64,000 bases of DNA from Macquaria australasica (lineage: Eukaryota; Chordata; Actinopteri; Centrarchiformes; Percichthyidae), in assembly GCA_005408345.1 (NCBI GenBank), contig SEMN01000592.1, forward strand, positions 186,001-250,000. The letters are read 5' to 3'. Each line of letters begins with the position of its first letter. Position 1 is the first letter of the stretch. The position numbers and the translations under genes were made by a program. This document shows, piece after piece, positions 9,896-23,876 of the stretch. Below the pieces are notes generated by a model that saw only the letters and a list, made by a program, of their open reading frames with translations, did not search any database and was not told where the DNA came from.

Positions 9896-12369
9896 CATTT
9901 ACTGTGTATTTACCCCAAACAAAAACAAAATAAAACACACAACAAAATAACTGTGGACAACAGAGGCACATAAAACCAGTAGGAAGCTAACGTTAAGCAG
10001 TGTGAGAGCTGGTCAGCACCATTACTCCCAGCCTCAGTCTCCCCGGGGCTGACAGGAGAACAGAAGGGCACACAAACACACTGTATTCATTTTTCTGCCT
10101 TTTTATTGGTTTTCTGACACTGGGGAAGGTTACAAGGATTCCTCAGCTCCCCGGCTTGATGGCCTGGCACTGGTTGGTGGTGTTTATATAAATGAAAATA
10201 CATATATCTGCAGAGTGCAGCCCTGCATGCAGATATCCCCGGGTTGGTGTTTAGAAGGAATTACTCGAAATAGCTTTGCAATAAAAATGTGGCAGTTTAG
10301 AAAAAACTAGAACCAGATTATATAGTGTCAGTGCCCTGTCTCCAGTTTCATATTCTGTTTGTCTTTTTTTTTATTTTGTAGTAACCATAACCACTGCTGA
10401 TATTTTACCCAGCATGAGGGAAAAAGTTTTTGTTGTGCTGAACCATCGCAGAATTGTAACACCTTTAAATTGAATTTGAACTGAAAATGAACTGCTAATC
10501 TTACAATGAATCAAATAAATCCTCCACAAATTATTTATGTTGGTGTGATTTTGTTATGTAATCTTAGCTGAGAAATATTTTATTTTGAAACTGTCAGATT
10601 TGTCAGTTTCTAGATATCTCTGCCTTGAAACAAAAGCTTTATTTATTTATTTATGTTTTTTTTTTTTTTTTTTTTTTTACCTTCTTCAGGTTTTAACTGC
10701 TCAGTCTCATAGTAAAGCCAGCTGACTGAAATCAATAATGCAGGCTTTAAAGACACAGTGCTACATGGTGCATGCTGTGTGTGCAGGGTTTTCTTGCAGT
10801 ACATCACTGTATATGCTTGTTGATTTCAGTGCAGTGAATTATCAGGATGGGACTGTAAAGGCCCACCTGGGGGGGGGGCAACTTAAGTGTCAGCACAGAA
10901 CAAACAAACAGAGATGGTCTGAGTGTCTGAATCTCAGACATTCACTGTGGTACATTTGGGGACTGTATTTGTGTAACTAATTGTTGCTCGATGAATTCAA
11001 GGAAAACAAAAAGCGGATGCATTCATGCTACTAGTGGCTTTTTGGGGAGAAAGGAAGGCCTTGCACTTGTTTTAAAGGAAGACAATATAGCATTATGTGT
11101 CAAAATAGGATTAGAGGTCTGCTAAAGCTCCAGCCCTGTCAGAGGAAGATGCTTTATTTTGCCTACGCTGCAAATCTTTTCTCCTTGTCTCCGTCTCCCT
11201 ACACTATTATTTGCCGAGTGTGTGTGCGCATGCTTGTGTAATTTTCAGCCGTCTTCTGTTTGATGTTTCAGAGAGGGCATTACCTGTCTCTGGTACTATC
11301 TGTGCTTGACAGAGAGAAAAAAACTGGGTACCGTTCCTTGAGTGGGTTGCAGTGGTAATGTAGAGTGGCGTGATGCCCTAGAAAATTCCAGGTGTGAAGT
11401 GCTTTATTCATTCCACTGCAGAGGGAGTGCTTCTTTATGTGTGAAGTGGTAGGTGTGACGTTTATTTTCCATTGTGAACAAAATGTATTTGTTTTTTTTA
11501 TGGCCGTTTTGTGTGCATGTGAGAGGGTTTGAGTGTGCGCTGAAGTCTCAGAGGTTTTGTCCTCCTCTTCTTCTCTTCCTCCTCCACCTGCACTAGTCTG
11601 TGATTGATTGGTCACAGTTCTGAATAACTTTAATTGGCTTGCCTCAGCAGTGGGTGGTTCTCAAACGCCGAACTACTGTGGAAGTCCTGGAAAAGCTTTT
11701 TTAATTTTTGATCATGTAGGCTGTAAGGACTCTCTACTGCCATGTGAGAGGGGTCTTCAGAGGTGCTACCTACATCCTTTTAATTCTGAAGATCGTAGTG
11801 TCTTCTGCCTTTCTCTCTCTCTCTCTCTTTCTCTGTAAAATCTGTAAGAGAAGCTCCCCCTCCCTCCACAGTCTATCCACCCTCTTTTTTGGCTTCGAAC
11901 TGGACTCGCTCTCATCTCTGCCTCTGGCTCTTTTCCTTGGGCTCCATTGTTTGATGGGATTTGTGCTCCACCACTACAATTGCTGCGTTACACATATACT
12001 CATGCATGTGCACGCATGCACACATATATCTACAAACACAAACCTATACAGTACACCAACACTGTCTCCTAGAAGTGACATTTATATACCACTAATCTTC
12101 AACAGAAAATATGTTATGAAAATATGAGAAATGTATTGCTATCTGAATTACAATTTGATCAACATAATGAGGAAATTAAAGTATCTGCCCTGTTGTAAAA
12201 TGTTTATACTGCAGTGTTTTGCGTGCATGTGTGTGAAAGGATGCACACCTGCGCTTTCTTAAATTAATTAGCCTATTAAATAATATTGTAGATAAGGTGC
12301 TCCACTGCAAACAATCTAATAGTCTATGAAAATATTTTTCAGTATTCATCTGGATTGAGGGAGCAAACA
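9896..12369. other. Unassigned intronic sequence with homopolymers
   Basis: It contains a small hairpin (ATATCTGCA at 10204-10212 with TGCAGATAT at 10228-10236), an ATTT ladder running into a 23-T run (about 10638-10678), a G run (10869-10878) and a CT-rich stretch (about 11810-11834). No gene recognised. Confidence 0.5.
10638..10678. repeat. (ATTT)n followed by poly-T
   Basis: TTTATTTATTTATTTATG then about 23 T. This could be a mononucleotide repeat or the reversed poly-A tail of a retrotransposed copy, but no retroelement body is recognisable beside it. Confidence 0.9.
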
Positions 12370-12983
12370 TTCAGCGTCAGCTAAAGAATTAACGTTATCT
12401 TGCATGAGCAGTCGATATTGACTAGCAGCTATGTACAGCGTGCTAACCTCGACAACCCAGCTGTATTCTAACATTAACTTATAGCTATCCTTACCAGCTA
12501 GGCTCCTTACATGCTTGCTAATACCTTATTTAAGGAGTTGGGTCTCCGAGATTGACAGCGTTGTGTTAAGAACATAGATAGACTAACTTATCAGAGTTAA
12601 CTTGAATGCATCAGTTTTGGACAAATTTGTGCAGAGGTGTTCATGATACTAACCATTCGTGATTGGTTCTATTCAGGAATTCGGCCAGCCATCTTCTCTG
12701 TGGGGAAAAGCCAACAACAGTCCTTCCTCCCGCGCATGATCATGTTTGGATTCAGATATTGCATGGAGAGGAGGGACTATTCACAGACGAGTCCGATGTG
12801 TTTGTGAGAGAGAGAGAGAGAGGGTCAAGGAGGGACTGAGCGAATCAATGTGCTGTGCGCAGCTGTACAATGAAATAAGATTCTACCCATTTTAAATAGT
12901 AAAAAACAGAAAATCAATATGTGGCGGTGAATGTTGATATTGTGGCAGGCCACCACAAATAAATCAGTGTATGGGAAACACTG
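12370..12983. mobile_element. Probable fish interspersed repeat ending GGGAAACACTG
   Basis: The right part has GGCGGTGAATGTTGATATTG, CCACCACAAATAAATCAGTG and GTATGGGAAACACTG, words I recognise as the end of a widespread teleost repeat (seen elsewhere reversed as cagtgtttcccatac). Upstream, GGGACTGAGCGAATCAATGTG and TGTGCGCAGCTGTACAATG fit the same family. The left boundary is uncertain, and a (GA)n stretch lies inside. Confidence 0.5.
12806..12822. repeat. Short (GA)n array
   Basis: Eight to nine GA units, inside the probable repeat ending at 12983. Confidence 0.9.
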
Positions 12984-13029
12984 TTCTGAATGTATCTGTT
13001 AAACGTATTGTAGCAACTAAAGCATAATT

Positions 13030-13320
13030 AATGTTTTTATGGTTATGTTTAGGCACGCAAAGATGACGGTTTCTGTGAACATGTCCTGTCCTGTCTCTAA
13101 GACCACAGTCTTGCCCTAACCTTAACCAAAGTGCTCTTGTTTTCTAAAGCTAACCACACGCAGGAACTCCAGTGTCAAAGTCCTGTGGTTTGTACCCCAA
13201 CTATCCACCCCAGCCACCTCCCTACAAACTGCACGTGGTACAAAATAGTAGAACTTATTTTACAGGAAACATTGCTAATGACCACACAGTAATCCTGAGA
13301 GCAACTAGGTTTCCCTCAAA
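13030..13320. repeat. Probable fish dispersed repeat (family not named)
   Basis: The words CCCTAACCTTAACCAAAGTG, AAGCTAACCACACGCAGG, CTCCTACAAACTGCACGTGG-like sequence and AATCCTGAGAGCAACTAGG occur in an order I associate with a common teleost interspersed repeat. No terminal repeats were identified. Confidence 0.4.
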
Positions 13321-15918
13321 ACATATTTGGTAAAACAAATTAGTAGTATTTAAGTAGTTGCTTGTACTGATACAGTCACAACTGTGCTCCTTCAGTCACC
13401 ATCAGTTTTACATAAACTAACAAGGACATGTCAGTCTACCGTTGACATTTTTTTGACCATGAAAACTTATAGACCTTAAAGACTCTCATAAATGCAATAA
13501 AAGTATAAAATATTGATGGAGCTCAAAGCAGGTAAAAGGCCTGAAACTCATCATCACACATTGGACCGATTAGAGACAAAGAGAACATCATTACCTCCCT
13601 CTATGTGTTATTTCACAGTAAAATTGAAAGATAATGAAAAACGTTTCCATTCCCCCAACCAATATTACAGTTTACTTTTTCAAACTGAAACTGTTCAAAT
13701 AGGTGTATGTATTGTATGTAGTATGGTACCACAAACCCAAATCATTAATGCTTACATAAGCTCATTATATGATTTAAGTGATTTTAAAATCACATTAATG
13801 ACTGTATAGGTGTAATCTAGAAGGCTGTGGATCTTTGGGGAATGCAAAGTCAATCATAGTGTTTGAGAAAAAGTAACAAAGATTTGATTAAGGTTACTGA
13901 CTACTGAGAATCAATCAGATATGTTTTGTACATGAGAGTTACAATTTCCTTGTGACTATTATTGCTTTATAGCTGCAGTATCTGCTTTACATAGGTATTG
14001 TGTGTGTAAGCAAGCAGTCTGTTGTTGCCTACAGGCAGCTTAGCTTCCATTGTCATGCGGATGTGGATATGGCATGTGAGTGAATGTTTGGGGATGCACA
14101 GGAGTTAAATCCTGAAGAGTGCAATGGATTTAAGACTCACTGACACAGTAAAGTTGAGCTCTCATTGGTTTTTTTGGTGCTATACAGTATGTGACACGAG
14201 CTGAGGTGTTTCCTTTCCTGTGTGTTCATGTGTCCACACGAGTGGCCCCTTGGGTTTTTTGGTGTGATGATTACAACACGTGTATATGCGTGCACGGCCC
14301 GTGTATGTGTGTGCTGGCGTGCGTTTGTGTGAACTCTGGACCACCAGCTCATTTCACACACAGACAGACATCAAAGGCGGTTTGAATTAACCCTGCGTGT
14401 CGGGGCCGCTCTGCATGCCATCCGCAATTTCACATCTCTGCCGCTCCAGCAGCACCAAACTTGCATGGCCATTCATATTGAAATGAACAGATGGAGTTTT
14501 GCCATGCACCGAATCGCCATCCTTCACTGAGAGAAGATAAAACTTCAAAAGAGCAGATCTGTTTTCAGGTGGGCAGGCTGCGAGCCGTCGCAGGTGAGGT
14601 GAAGGTGTTCTGTGTCTCTGTGAAAGTGTAGGCAAAGTGCAGGTATCATGTTTTTCTTATTAAAGCAGGTCAATTGTGTTTCCATTACAGCCCTCTTGCA
14701 AAAGCCGGCTCCCTTTCTCCTTGATTAGACGCTGCAGAAATGATGTCATGGTCTCACACACACACAAACACACAGGTACACACATCAAAGCACATGTGCC
14801 TCACCTCTTTTAACTCACTTTTAAATCCATAACAGGAAGCAGTGGCCTCACCACATTGTTTGCTTGCGTGTCCAAAATGTGTTTTTTGATTGTTTTGACT
14901 GGATAGCGTCGCCTCTCGCTTTGCCTGCAAACACTCATTTTCACATTTTCACCTCATCTTGGCAGCTAATTTAATTTTATATTGTATTTATTGATCTGGC
15001 CAACTTCAATTTCCTGCAGCGACATGATTCTGTTGCACGATGAAAGCGATAATGTAGATGAAGAGGCGACGGTGGCGAAGATGGAAATGGTGATGAAGAG
15101 TGTGATGATGATAATTTCTGTGGGTGATTGTGATTGCGATGAGGTTGTATGCTGATTAGAGCGGTGTCTGAAGATGGCTGGGAGTGCTGCAGTGTAGGTG
15201 AAGCCTTCAGCTGCACTGTGTATTTTTAATATCCCCCAGCCATCAGTAGGCTGCCATGACAGCTATTCAGTAAACACATTCATATTTCATTAATCTGGCC
15301 TCTCCCCTCTCCTCCCCCTGACGGCCTCTTATTGTCTCCTCTCGAGGTTATTCAGTAATCCACTGAGACCTTACCTCATCCTACTGTGTTACCTGCACCC
15401 ACACACATACGCGCTCTGCTGTAAGTACTATAGTTGGAAGTCTTTTCTCATGGTTATTTGGCACACACTTCATGAGTCTATGACGGTTAAATTCAACAGT
15501 GTATAGGACCACTGTTAATACAAATACACCCACACAGTGTATGCATGCACCCCTGCACTTGTATTTACAGTATAGTGTGTAAGCACACTCAGACAGGGGT
15601 GTTTATACCACTGACACACAAACACACACTAGCTGTTAGATTAAACTACTTAAAACAAGTGAAAAAACGGTATGCTCTTCAAACAAAATCTCACCTATTT
15701 TTAGTTTTTTGGCTTTTTTACTTTGTACATCTGTAGAGATAGTATTATGTGTTTGTCATGTCTGGAATGTGCGTTTTGTATATTTTTTTTCACATGCTCA
15801 CCCACGCACTGTTTCACCAGTGCTTCTTAAGACAGAGCCACGCAAAGGAAAACACAATGGATGAAATTGCATTACATAACTCTAGCAGGACTGAGGGCGG
15901 CGCTACAAGCACAGCAGT
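13321..15918. other. Unassigned intronic sequence
   Basis: Several short CA/GT-rich stretches (for example 14285-14335 and 14755-14785) but no long array, gene or recognised transposon. A stretch at 15050-15150 rich in GATGATGA-type words keeps a frame open on the minus strand without any motif. Confidence 0.4.
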
Positions 15919-16131
15919 CTCAACTCAAGGTCCACTTACTTGCTTGTTCTGGAGCTTTTGACTGTATCGGCCACTTCTTTAAAAACTGAAAATGGCTGAA
16001 GACCCATGCAGTGGACACTGACGGTCGCATTGACAAATTGATAAATGTATGAAGTAAGTTTGATCCATATGTGTACAAAGTTTTCCTATTACTGGGCGGA
16101 TCCACAATGTGCAGTTAGTAAGTTGAGATTG
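15919..16131. mobile_element. Second member of the CTCAAGGTCC MITE family, degenerate
   Basis: 19 bases at 15922-15940 (AACTCAAGGTCCACTTACT) are identical to the reverse complement of the right end of the MITE at 42319-42458. The likely opposite end is AGTAAGTTGAGATTG near 16117-16131, which looks like the family end with a small deletion. There is no coding frame. Confidence 0.55.
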
Positions 16132-19100
16132 TTTTGAATTAATGAAGTTTAAAGGACATGAAATCTGAAACTTTGTACCAAACCTCCTCCTTATAATTGT
16201 CAGTAGGACTGTCATCTACTACTGGATGGAGCCATTTTGAATCTTTTAAGAAAGGTGTTGTTTCCCAAAAGCTCATTTATAATTTCAGCATATCCCCAGC
16301 GCTCTTATTTCACACAACTGGAATGACAGTATTTATTAATGGTCCATAATCTGTTTCTACTGTATAAAGCGTAATATAAGAAAGTGGCATAGCTATAGCA
16401 TAGTACTTAATCACCCAAGCGATTAAGTTAATGACACAGTGTCTCTGTCATCATGTTGAGTACAAATAACAGTCCCTTATTGCAAATAAAATGTAAAATC
16501 GACTAATGATTTGGCACTAATGGTCCATTACCAACCATCATTCAAAATCTAAAGATCATTCTGATATCTGAACGATGGCACGACTTGTTACTCAGAGGGG
16601 GTTTGCACTCTCATTGTAAAGTCTGGCACTTGTGTCAGGACCTTTACTGTATATGTCAAATGGCATTCATCAGTTATGGGGGCTCATGTGTTGCGCTGTT
16701 TTTAGAGTCCTGCAGAAAGCAATTATAGCCTTGCAGAAATAATTTCAGACTGATTTCTTGTGTAATTTATTTCTGTGTCAATAAAATGGTAATGGGTCAT
16801 TGCTTAAAGGGTGGCATTTTAGTTAAGACCTGTGCCGTAGTTCTTGTACCATACTGAAATGAACATTTGTCTCTGCCCATAATGAAGGCTTGTTGTAAAT
16901 TTTCCTCATATGAATTATTCAGTTGCACTCAGCTGAACTGATCTATGTGCATTTGTGCGTTGTGTGCGTGTGTGTGTTTTGTAGCAGCTCCGGATAAAGA
17001 TGACGTTGTTGGTCTGCAGAGCGGGGAAAGGGATAAAGCTGTTTGTATTGGATAGGATTTAGCGTCAAATGAGGAGGATAAATAGTCCATCCAGGACTGA
17101 TTGAGCCTCATAATGTAATACGGACGGAGGATACAAGAGCGTGGCGAGGCGTGTGCGTGCGTGCCTGTGTGGAGCTTAGGTGTATGTTTGTATAGATGAG
17201 AAAAAGATTCAGTTACAGCCGCATCATAAGGAAGGATACATACAGTATATATATAGTGATAGTGAAATCCCTTTTTTTACCTGTGTGAAGAGATTTTGGC
17301 ATCGAATGTGGCTCAGGAGTATGTTTGTATGTATTGGGGGTTGGGACAATCTCATCTGCCAATGATGTAAACCCTGCATGGCCTCCAGGGTCTGTGATGT
17401 TAAATTCACTGTTAAATGTGTGGAGTTGTGAAGCCTTCTGCTGGCACTCCTCTCAGCACCTCAGCTCCACCAACAAGACCAGTCGACATGAGCTCATGAC
17501 ACACAGACATGCAAACTGCACACAGACTCTGTGGGCCAGACTCACTCACGAGGTTGATCCACTCTTACTTCAACTGCCCTTTTTACCTTTTATAACCATG
17601 TCTACATGTCTATTTCCAAACCGGCTGTTAGTCACTTGCTTTTCTACGGCTTTTATGCATTAAGATAAGGTTGACTATTGTCTCAAAAGGCATGTGTCTA
17701 ACACAGTTAGAGACTCTCTGTATCTACTAGACTGCTGCACTCAAATTAGCAGCTTTTAGTCACAGCTCTCTGTGTGACTCAACTCTACAGCCTCTGTGTG
17801 AGTTGATAGCCAAGGCTGAGGTCAACTGTGCACTTCTCTCTGTGTGTGTACGACATGCTTTAATATAACTCTCACTTCAGAGATGCCGAAAGAATGCATC
17901 AGTTTGTCAGCAGACGGTTTTGACTTGTCGTTTAGAATAATGTGGGGACCTGTGTTTCTTTCAACCTATTAGGAATCCAATTGGAATCCAATTTAAGCTA
18001 CTTAGTTTCTTGCATGGATATCTTTCATAACGCCACCGCTGTTCTTTTGCACTTACTTGCAGGTTGAATCCAAACATGACCACTGCAAAACCAAGGCCAA
18101 ATGCTGTACAATATGAAGCGTATGGCTTATACATAAAATATACCCTTGGTTTTTATTTTATTTTAAATTATTGTTGTAAATATCAGCTTACACCTCCATG
18201 TAGCTGTTGAATTTCAAAACAGTGGCACACGGACCAAACCTTCAAATCATATATATACGTATATACAGTATAAAGCCTAGATTTTAATAGGCCAGTAGAC
18301 AGCCTTTAAATAGGATACAAATCCAGGAAAACAGGGCAGTTGGCGCCTGCCTTCCACATGACTGGGAGGGTACCACGCACCCATAAATGATGTGGCCACT
18401 GTTACAGTGAATGAGCATGATTTAGTCCTAAAAAAGAGTTCAGTTCTGCATTAGGCTTTGTGCTGCAGATTGAGAGCAGGGAAACCACAAACTCCAAATG
18501 TTGTCACAACAACAGTAAGTAACATGATAATTTGTAATACAACAGAACACAAGAGAGACAAATAGTGACCAGATACCATGGAGCCAGTAAAAGTGCACAT
18601 CAGGCTTAAAAATACTCCTCCTGATAATGGCTTAGGAAAGAACTTTAGCATTGGGCTTTTGTTTTCTCTTCATATATGTGTTAGCTTCTGTTCTTTTAGA
18701 CGATTCATACATGTAATTAGTGTTAATTACTGATGGCTTTAGTCACTGACAATAAATAAACTGTTAATTTAACCCAGATGGGTTCAGTTAAAGGTCCAGT
18801 TACTGAATGATAATCCTGTTTATCTTAAGTGACCATGGTATCTGTACTTGAAGCCATGAAACAAAAAATAATGGTAAGTTAAATTAAATATTAATTAAGT
18901 TAAATCAAACAGGTCTGTACATGCTAAAAGACATAAAGGTACTTTTCAGTTGTTTGTTCTTGATTGTTTGCATGTATTAGCTGAGATGCAGTTGAAATCT
19001 TGTTTTTAATTAGCCTGGACCTGAAGACCAGTTGACACATGTAACTGGTTGATATTACCTCAGTCTTCATTGTCACATTCTGCTTCCCTCTATCCTGCAG

Positions 19101-22100
19101 TATGAGAAAGATTATCTAATATTTGAGGATAAAATATGCAACTCAGGTATAAGAGCCATGGTCGGCCTTTTTCCTCACAGACATAAAGAAACCACAGTGA
19201 TGGACTCACTAAAGTGGAAATTGAAACTTACAGCTTGAAGAATGAAGAATTTTTATGAAACATTTTCCTTTGTATTGTAGCTTTGCAAATTTATGCACCA
19301 AAGCGTAAACCTTCTGGCTCTAAAGAGGATCATTCTTTTCAGCCATCAGTCAGGCTGGTTCACAGTCCCTCTGCCTCAAATATTTGTGACACACAGAAAC
19401 ACTCGAGCATACGTTTGAGACATAAATGATGAAGCAGGGGCATCTTTCATCAGTATGTCTCTGCAGCTCTGTGCCATGCTATGGGGGTTTGATCTAGTTT
19501 CCAATATACTGTAGATACATTCACTAGAACCAAGGTAACGTAATTGTTGATTTTTTTCTTCATGATACACACTATAATTAGTGTTCTGTTACAGGGACTC
19601 TTATTTTGAATGTTTAGGTGACCCACTTTTTCAAAATAACACTGATTTTACAGGCTACAGTGCAGGTTTATGTAAGTTATTCTAGCACAGTTATTTTATG
19701 TAAATTACCTTAATTGTCTTCCACTAGGGACTAGGAGGAAGCTTTGGCAACCTGTGGATTCTTTTGACATTAGGATTTTGTAGAACAATTTAGGAAACCT
19801 TTTAATCCTCCAGAGACGCAACTGAAAAATGTTTTGATAAATTGAATATTACAGCTGTGTCTTATTGTGAAATAAAAGACTCTCCAGGCGTGGCATACTG
19901 TAGATATAGAACCACATGCTCATTACTCAAGGTCTTAGCCTTGTTTCTAAGAGGTTGTGTTAAATGCGTTTTTGTTTGTTTTTTACGAGCATAAAGCAAT
20001 TGTTAGGACCCAGCGTGTGTGTGTGTGTGTGTTGTATGATAACATAGTAAGCAAGGCTCTGCATTGATCTCTGTGTGTGTTTGTAGAGCTTTTCAAACAG
20101 CAGCCTGCATGTTCAAGGCATTGATTGTTGCACAGTCACACACTTTGTGCAAATGCTGATTGACGGCTCTTTCTTAAACGTTGTCTTCGTTTATGCCACA
20201 CAACTTTGGGGGATTGAAGCCTTCTCTCTGCCGCTGTGAATTAGTTGTTCTAAACTGTCTCTCATCGAAACTGAGTTTCTGTTTAAAAGAATATGGCGAG
20301 CAATGTTGGCTCATAAAATGAGAGGTTTTTGGTGTCAGAATTGTCAGACTAACAAAGGTTGAGATGTTACCTCTTGTGTCTGTTCTCCTAACAAGGAATT
20401 CGAGTGCCATATTTGTCCTGCTTGCCCCTGATTGGTAAACACTTCTCCTCTCAGGTTCACTGGATAATGTGCAGAATTTTAATAATCCATATTAGTTTTT
20501 TCATAACTATTTTAGAGAACCCCCAGTACATAACCTTTATTTTGGTCTTCTATATTGTATAATTTGTTTTCCTTTTTTCATTAATGCCACACATCTGTTT
20601 TTATAAGCCTTTATTCTTATGCATGTGAGTGTGGAATGCAATGAAAATGTGGATTTACTTTAACTGATTTACAAGGACCACTAAGTAAAGCTTAAGTTAG
20701 GACTCATTAAAGTTTATATGCCAAACGTGTGGCAAGAGTGCTGTGAAGACAGTGAAGCAGGAAGACGGCTTTACAAAATACAAAAGCGTGTTGTTACTGG
20801 AAGACTGTGGAGAAGAGGCTGGAAGGAGGAGACTATCATTACCCATTTAACGTTAGGGCACTGAAAGCTCAATTACACACTTCATAAAACAGGTAGACAC
20901 CCAACACGAGTATGCGCATACTATAATCAGTTACAATCATTTGAACCTGTCTTATTGGAAAGGAAACTAGTCTCATCTCTGAAGAAAGCAAAATATGGTC
21001 ATGTTATTGTAGAAAGTATCCTTGGAAAGGCAACATTTGAAATATACTGACATTAAATTAACTACTACTGAAATAAACAGATTTAGGAGAGATACGTTTT
21101 TTATATATATATTTAGATACCTACAGAGTGGCTTTCCAAATGCCAATAAATGCAAAAAATAAAAAGCATGAGGTAGTAGATACCAAAACAGCAGAAGGGT
21201 GTCAATTGTTTGTTCTGTGTTGTGATTGATGTTGTATGACATTAAACTTTCTATGCTTAGTTTTATGAGGTTTGGAAACTGGTGTATATAAGACTGCTAC
21301 AGTATATTAGCATTAGCTTACTGCATTCGTTTATTTCGCCCTCTTTTATTAACACATGTAATTTCTTAGGTTAACATGGTTCTGCTAGTGTGAGCAAATA
21401 GTCCACTATTAAAATATGTATATTGCTGTGAATAATGGCAAGGATGGTAAAACTAAGTGCATTAAAGCTGCATTTCATGTATTACTGTATTACCTACATT
21501 TGTTAGGTCTAATGCTCCCTGTAGTTCTCTGTTATGTGACTTCAATGGGCCTAAAACTCTAAGCAGAGATCAACAGTTTCTTGAGTTTAAAACTGTTGAA
21601 TTTCATGAGTGAAGTTTCACGTCTGGTGCGTATTACACATGATCTTGGAGATTGTGGTCATTGATTGAAGTGTGTAAAGCTACAGTTTATTCAGCATCTG
21701 TAAGGAAAGATATTTATTTATTTTTTTCTTTTTCTCCTCTATTGCAGTGTGTTTATTGGAAGTACAATGTATTTTGGAAATGAGTTTATTCAACAGTGAA
21801 GCTGTTGTGAACCTTTAGCTGTCACCTTTTGTTTCTGGCCACCATTTTGTCCTCAGGTGTTGAGGACCTAAAGTATTGGGTTTTAATTGGTTGTCAGTCA
21901 TCCGTGATTTTGGAATGTGTTTTGTCTCACAGAGATTGTGGATGTTTTCAGTAATGAACCTGAACCATGTGACACCTTTGTTGATCCCGGTTACTATTTG
22001 CAGGTTTAATGGATGCATAATTGCTTGCTTTATGAATAATCAGATCAGCATGCAAAGAGGAGTGATGTTGCGGGGCTTTCAGAAGCCAAACAGCATGCTG

Positions 22101-23755
22101 GTTCTGATGAGAGGGATCAGACCCAGTTTTGTGGAAACCGGCGACTGAGCTCCACAGAGAGACATCAAAGCACGCCAGTTGTGTGTTTGCTCTTGTCTGA
22201 TTTGTGATCACACTAGGCATTTTACCTCTGACCTGGAGTCTGTGGAGTGAGGGCTTGACATATATTGCACACAAATGTCCTATTGTGTCAAATATTTAAA
22301 TGTTTAAAAGTCACACTCAGAGGCTTCATTAACCTGGGATTTCAAGGCTAGAACCAGCCTAGTTTGTCCTATCAAAAAATATGAGTTCTCTAAATTTAAT
22401 AGGTGTAAAAACATTTTAATGCTATGGAGACATGCTAGTAGTAATATATATGGAAATGTAAGGCATATGTCCAAAATGGTTGGCTTACCATAAGGTTATT
22501 ATAAGTTACACAGTTTTCTCCAGCCATCAGTTTAGTCACCCAATGAGAGTCCTGATTCCTGTGGCCCATGTACTCTTAATACCACACAGGAATAGAACAA
22601 ATTGAACCTTTTGTTTTGAAGTGGCTATCCACCAGGAGCCTGCTTCAAAACAACATGGAAAATGTTATTGATGGGATCAGATCTGTATATAAAATGCATA
22701 ATTTCATATTCTCCTTCTGCTGTTAAATCATTTGCTTCCTGCTGGTTAAGGTAGATTACACATTATGGGAATGAAAACTATAGAGAGTGGACTGAGCTGA
22801 ACATTGGTTTGAAACAATGAAAGATCTGACAAAGAAATTGACAACGCAAAGATGATTTTCTAATCACTACAATCTGAAAAGAAACAGATTTTTGATGTTC
22901 TGTTGTTTTTGTCATTCCTGGACAGGAAACGAAATAAGTATGTCATTAAATTGAACACACAATAAGCTCTATAAATGTTTGAAGCCTCCAGACAGATCAG
23001 ACTCGATGAACTAGTGCCCCTGCACACAGGATATTATCTTTTAAAGGGTTCAGTTTTCTCCTGTGGTTGTAGTTTGTGTTGCTGTTGTGTTGGATTGTAT
23101 ATTATTGTCAGTTGTTTCTGCTATTTTGTCCACTGGATGGAGAATTAACAGATTTCCTCCCAATGGAAAAAAACAACAACAGAAAGAGATTACTATTTAA
23201 TTGTTTTTTTTATTTTATTGATTTTATTGTAATATGAGTCCGGCTTCTACAGGAGTTGAGTGTCAACATATCCTGGCAATAGATGTCAGATGTGGGCATA
23301 AAAGTAGTTTTGAGTATTTAGTGTATAATGTCAGTGCTAAATTTAAGTGTTGAAATAAATGACCACAGGCAGTTCACGTAGCCTGAAGCTACAGTATAGT
23401 TATTTTATTGTATTTATTTTCGATTGTTGACTTTTTAAAAAGGTGTTAGTTTAGTTAAATAAGTTGTGTGATATAATATATAGTTATAATATATTTGGTG
23501 CTGCTGAAAAGCACGTTTTTTCTATCCATGTATGGGTGTTGGTGTGGTCCAAGCTCGGTATTTTATTAAGGCCATGGTTGCTGCTGCGGGGGTGCCCTGT
23601 GAAATGGTTAAGCCCTGGCTCTCTTTCTACAGTGCAGAACGGGTAGGCATTAATCTGGCCCAGCTGGACAGAGGGAAATTAATGATCATTTACACTGACG
23701 ACATAATCAGGCTTCACGCTGTCCTCCGATACTAAATTGCTTCTTTTGTTTCACA
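16132..23755. other. Unassigned intronic sequence
   Basis: AT-rich, without a recognisable gene. It includes an 11-base tandem (GGAATCCAATT twice, 17972-17993), a (GT)9 array (20015-20032) and a small hairpin (CAACAGTTT 21571-21579 with AAACTGTTG 21590-21598). The best candidate for a conserved non-coding block is about 23560-23735. Confidence 0.45.
20015..20032. repeat. (GT)9 microsatellite
   Basis: Nine uninterrupted GT units. Confidence 0.92.
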
Positions 23756-23876
23756 AGATCTCCGTCTTTCTCTCTCTGTCTTTCTCTCTCCATCTCTCTC
23801 TGTCAGTGTCTTTCTTTTTCTCTCCCCCTCTCAACTCCCTCTCTTCTTTTTTTTCTTTTTTTTTCTTCCCAGGTCG
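23756..23876. repeat. Polypyrimidine (CT-rich) tract
   Basis: About 120 bases almost entirely C and T (CTCTCTCTGTCTTTCTCTC, then T-rich) ending in TTCCCAG. It resembles a strong 3' splice acceptor tract, but the following sequence has no alpha2-delta coding similarity. Confidence 0.8.

Noticed and set aside
14191..14385. Open frame with many Cys and Val residues
   Set aside because: Explained by GTGT/TGCG-rich sequence. No signal peptide or cysteine pattern worth calling.
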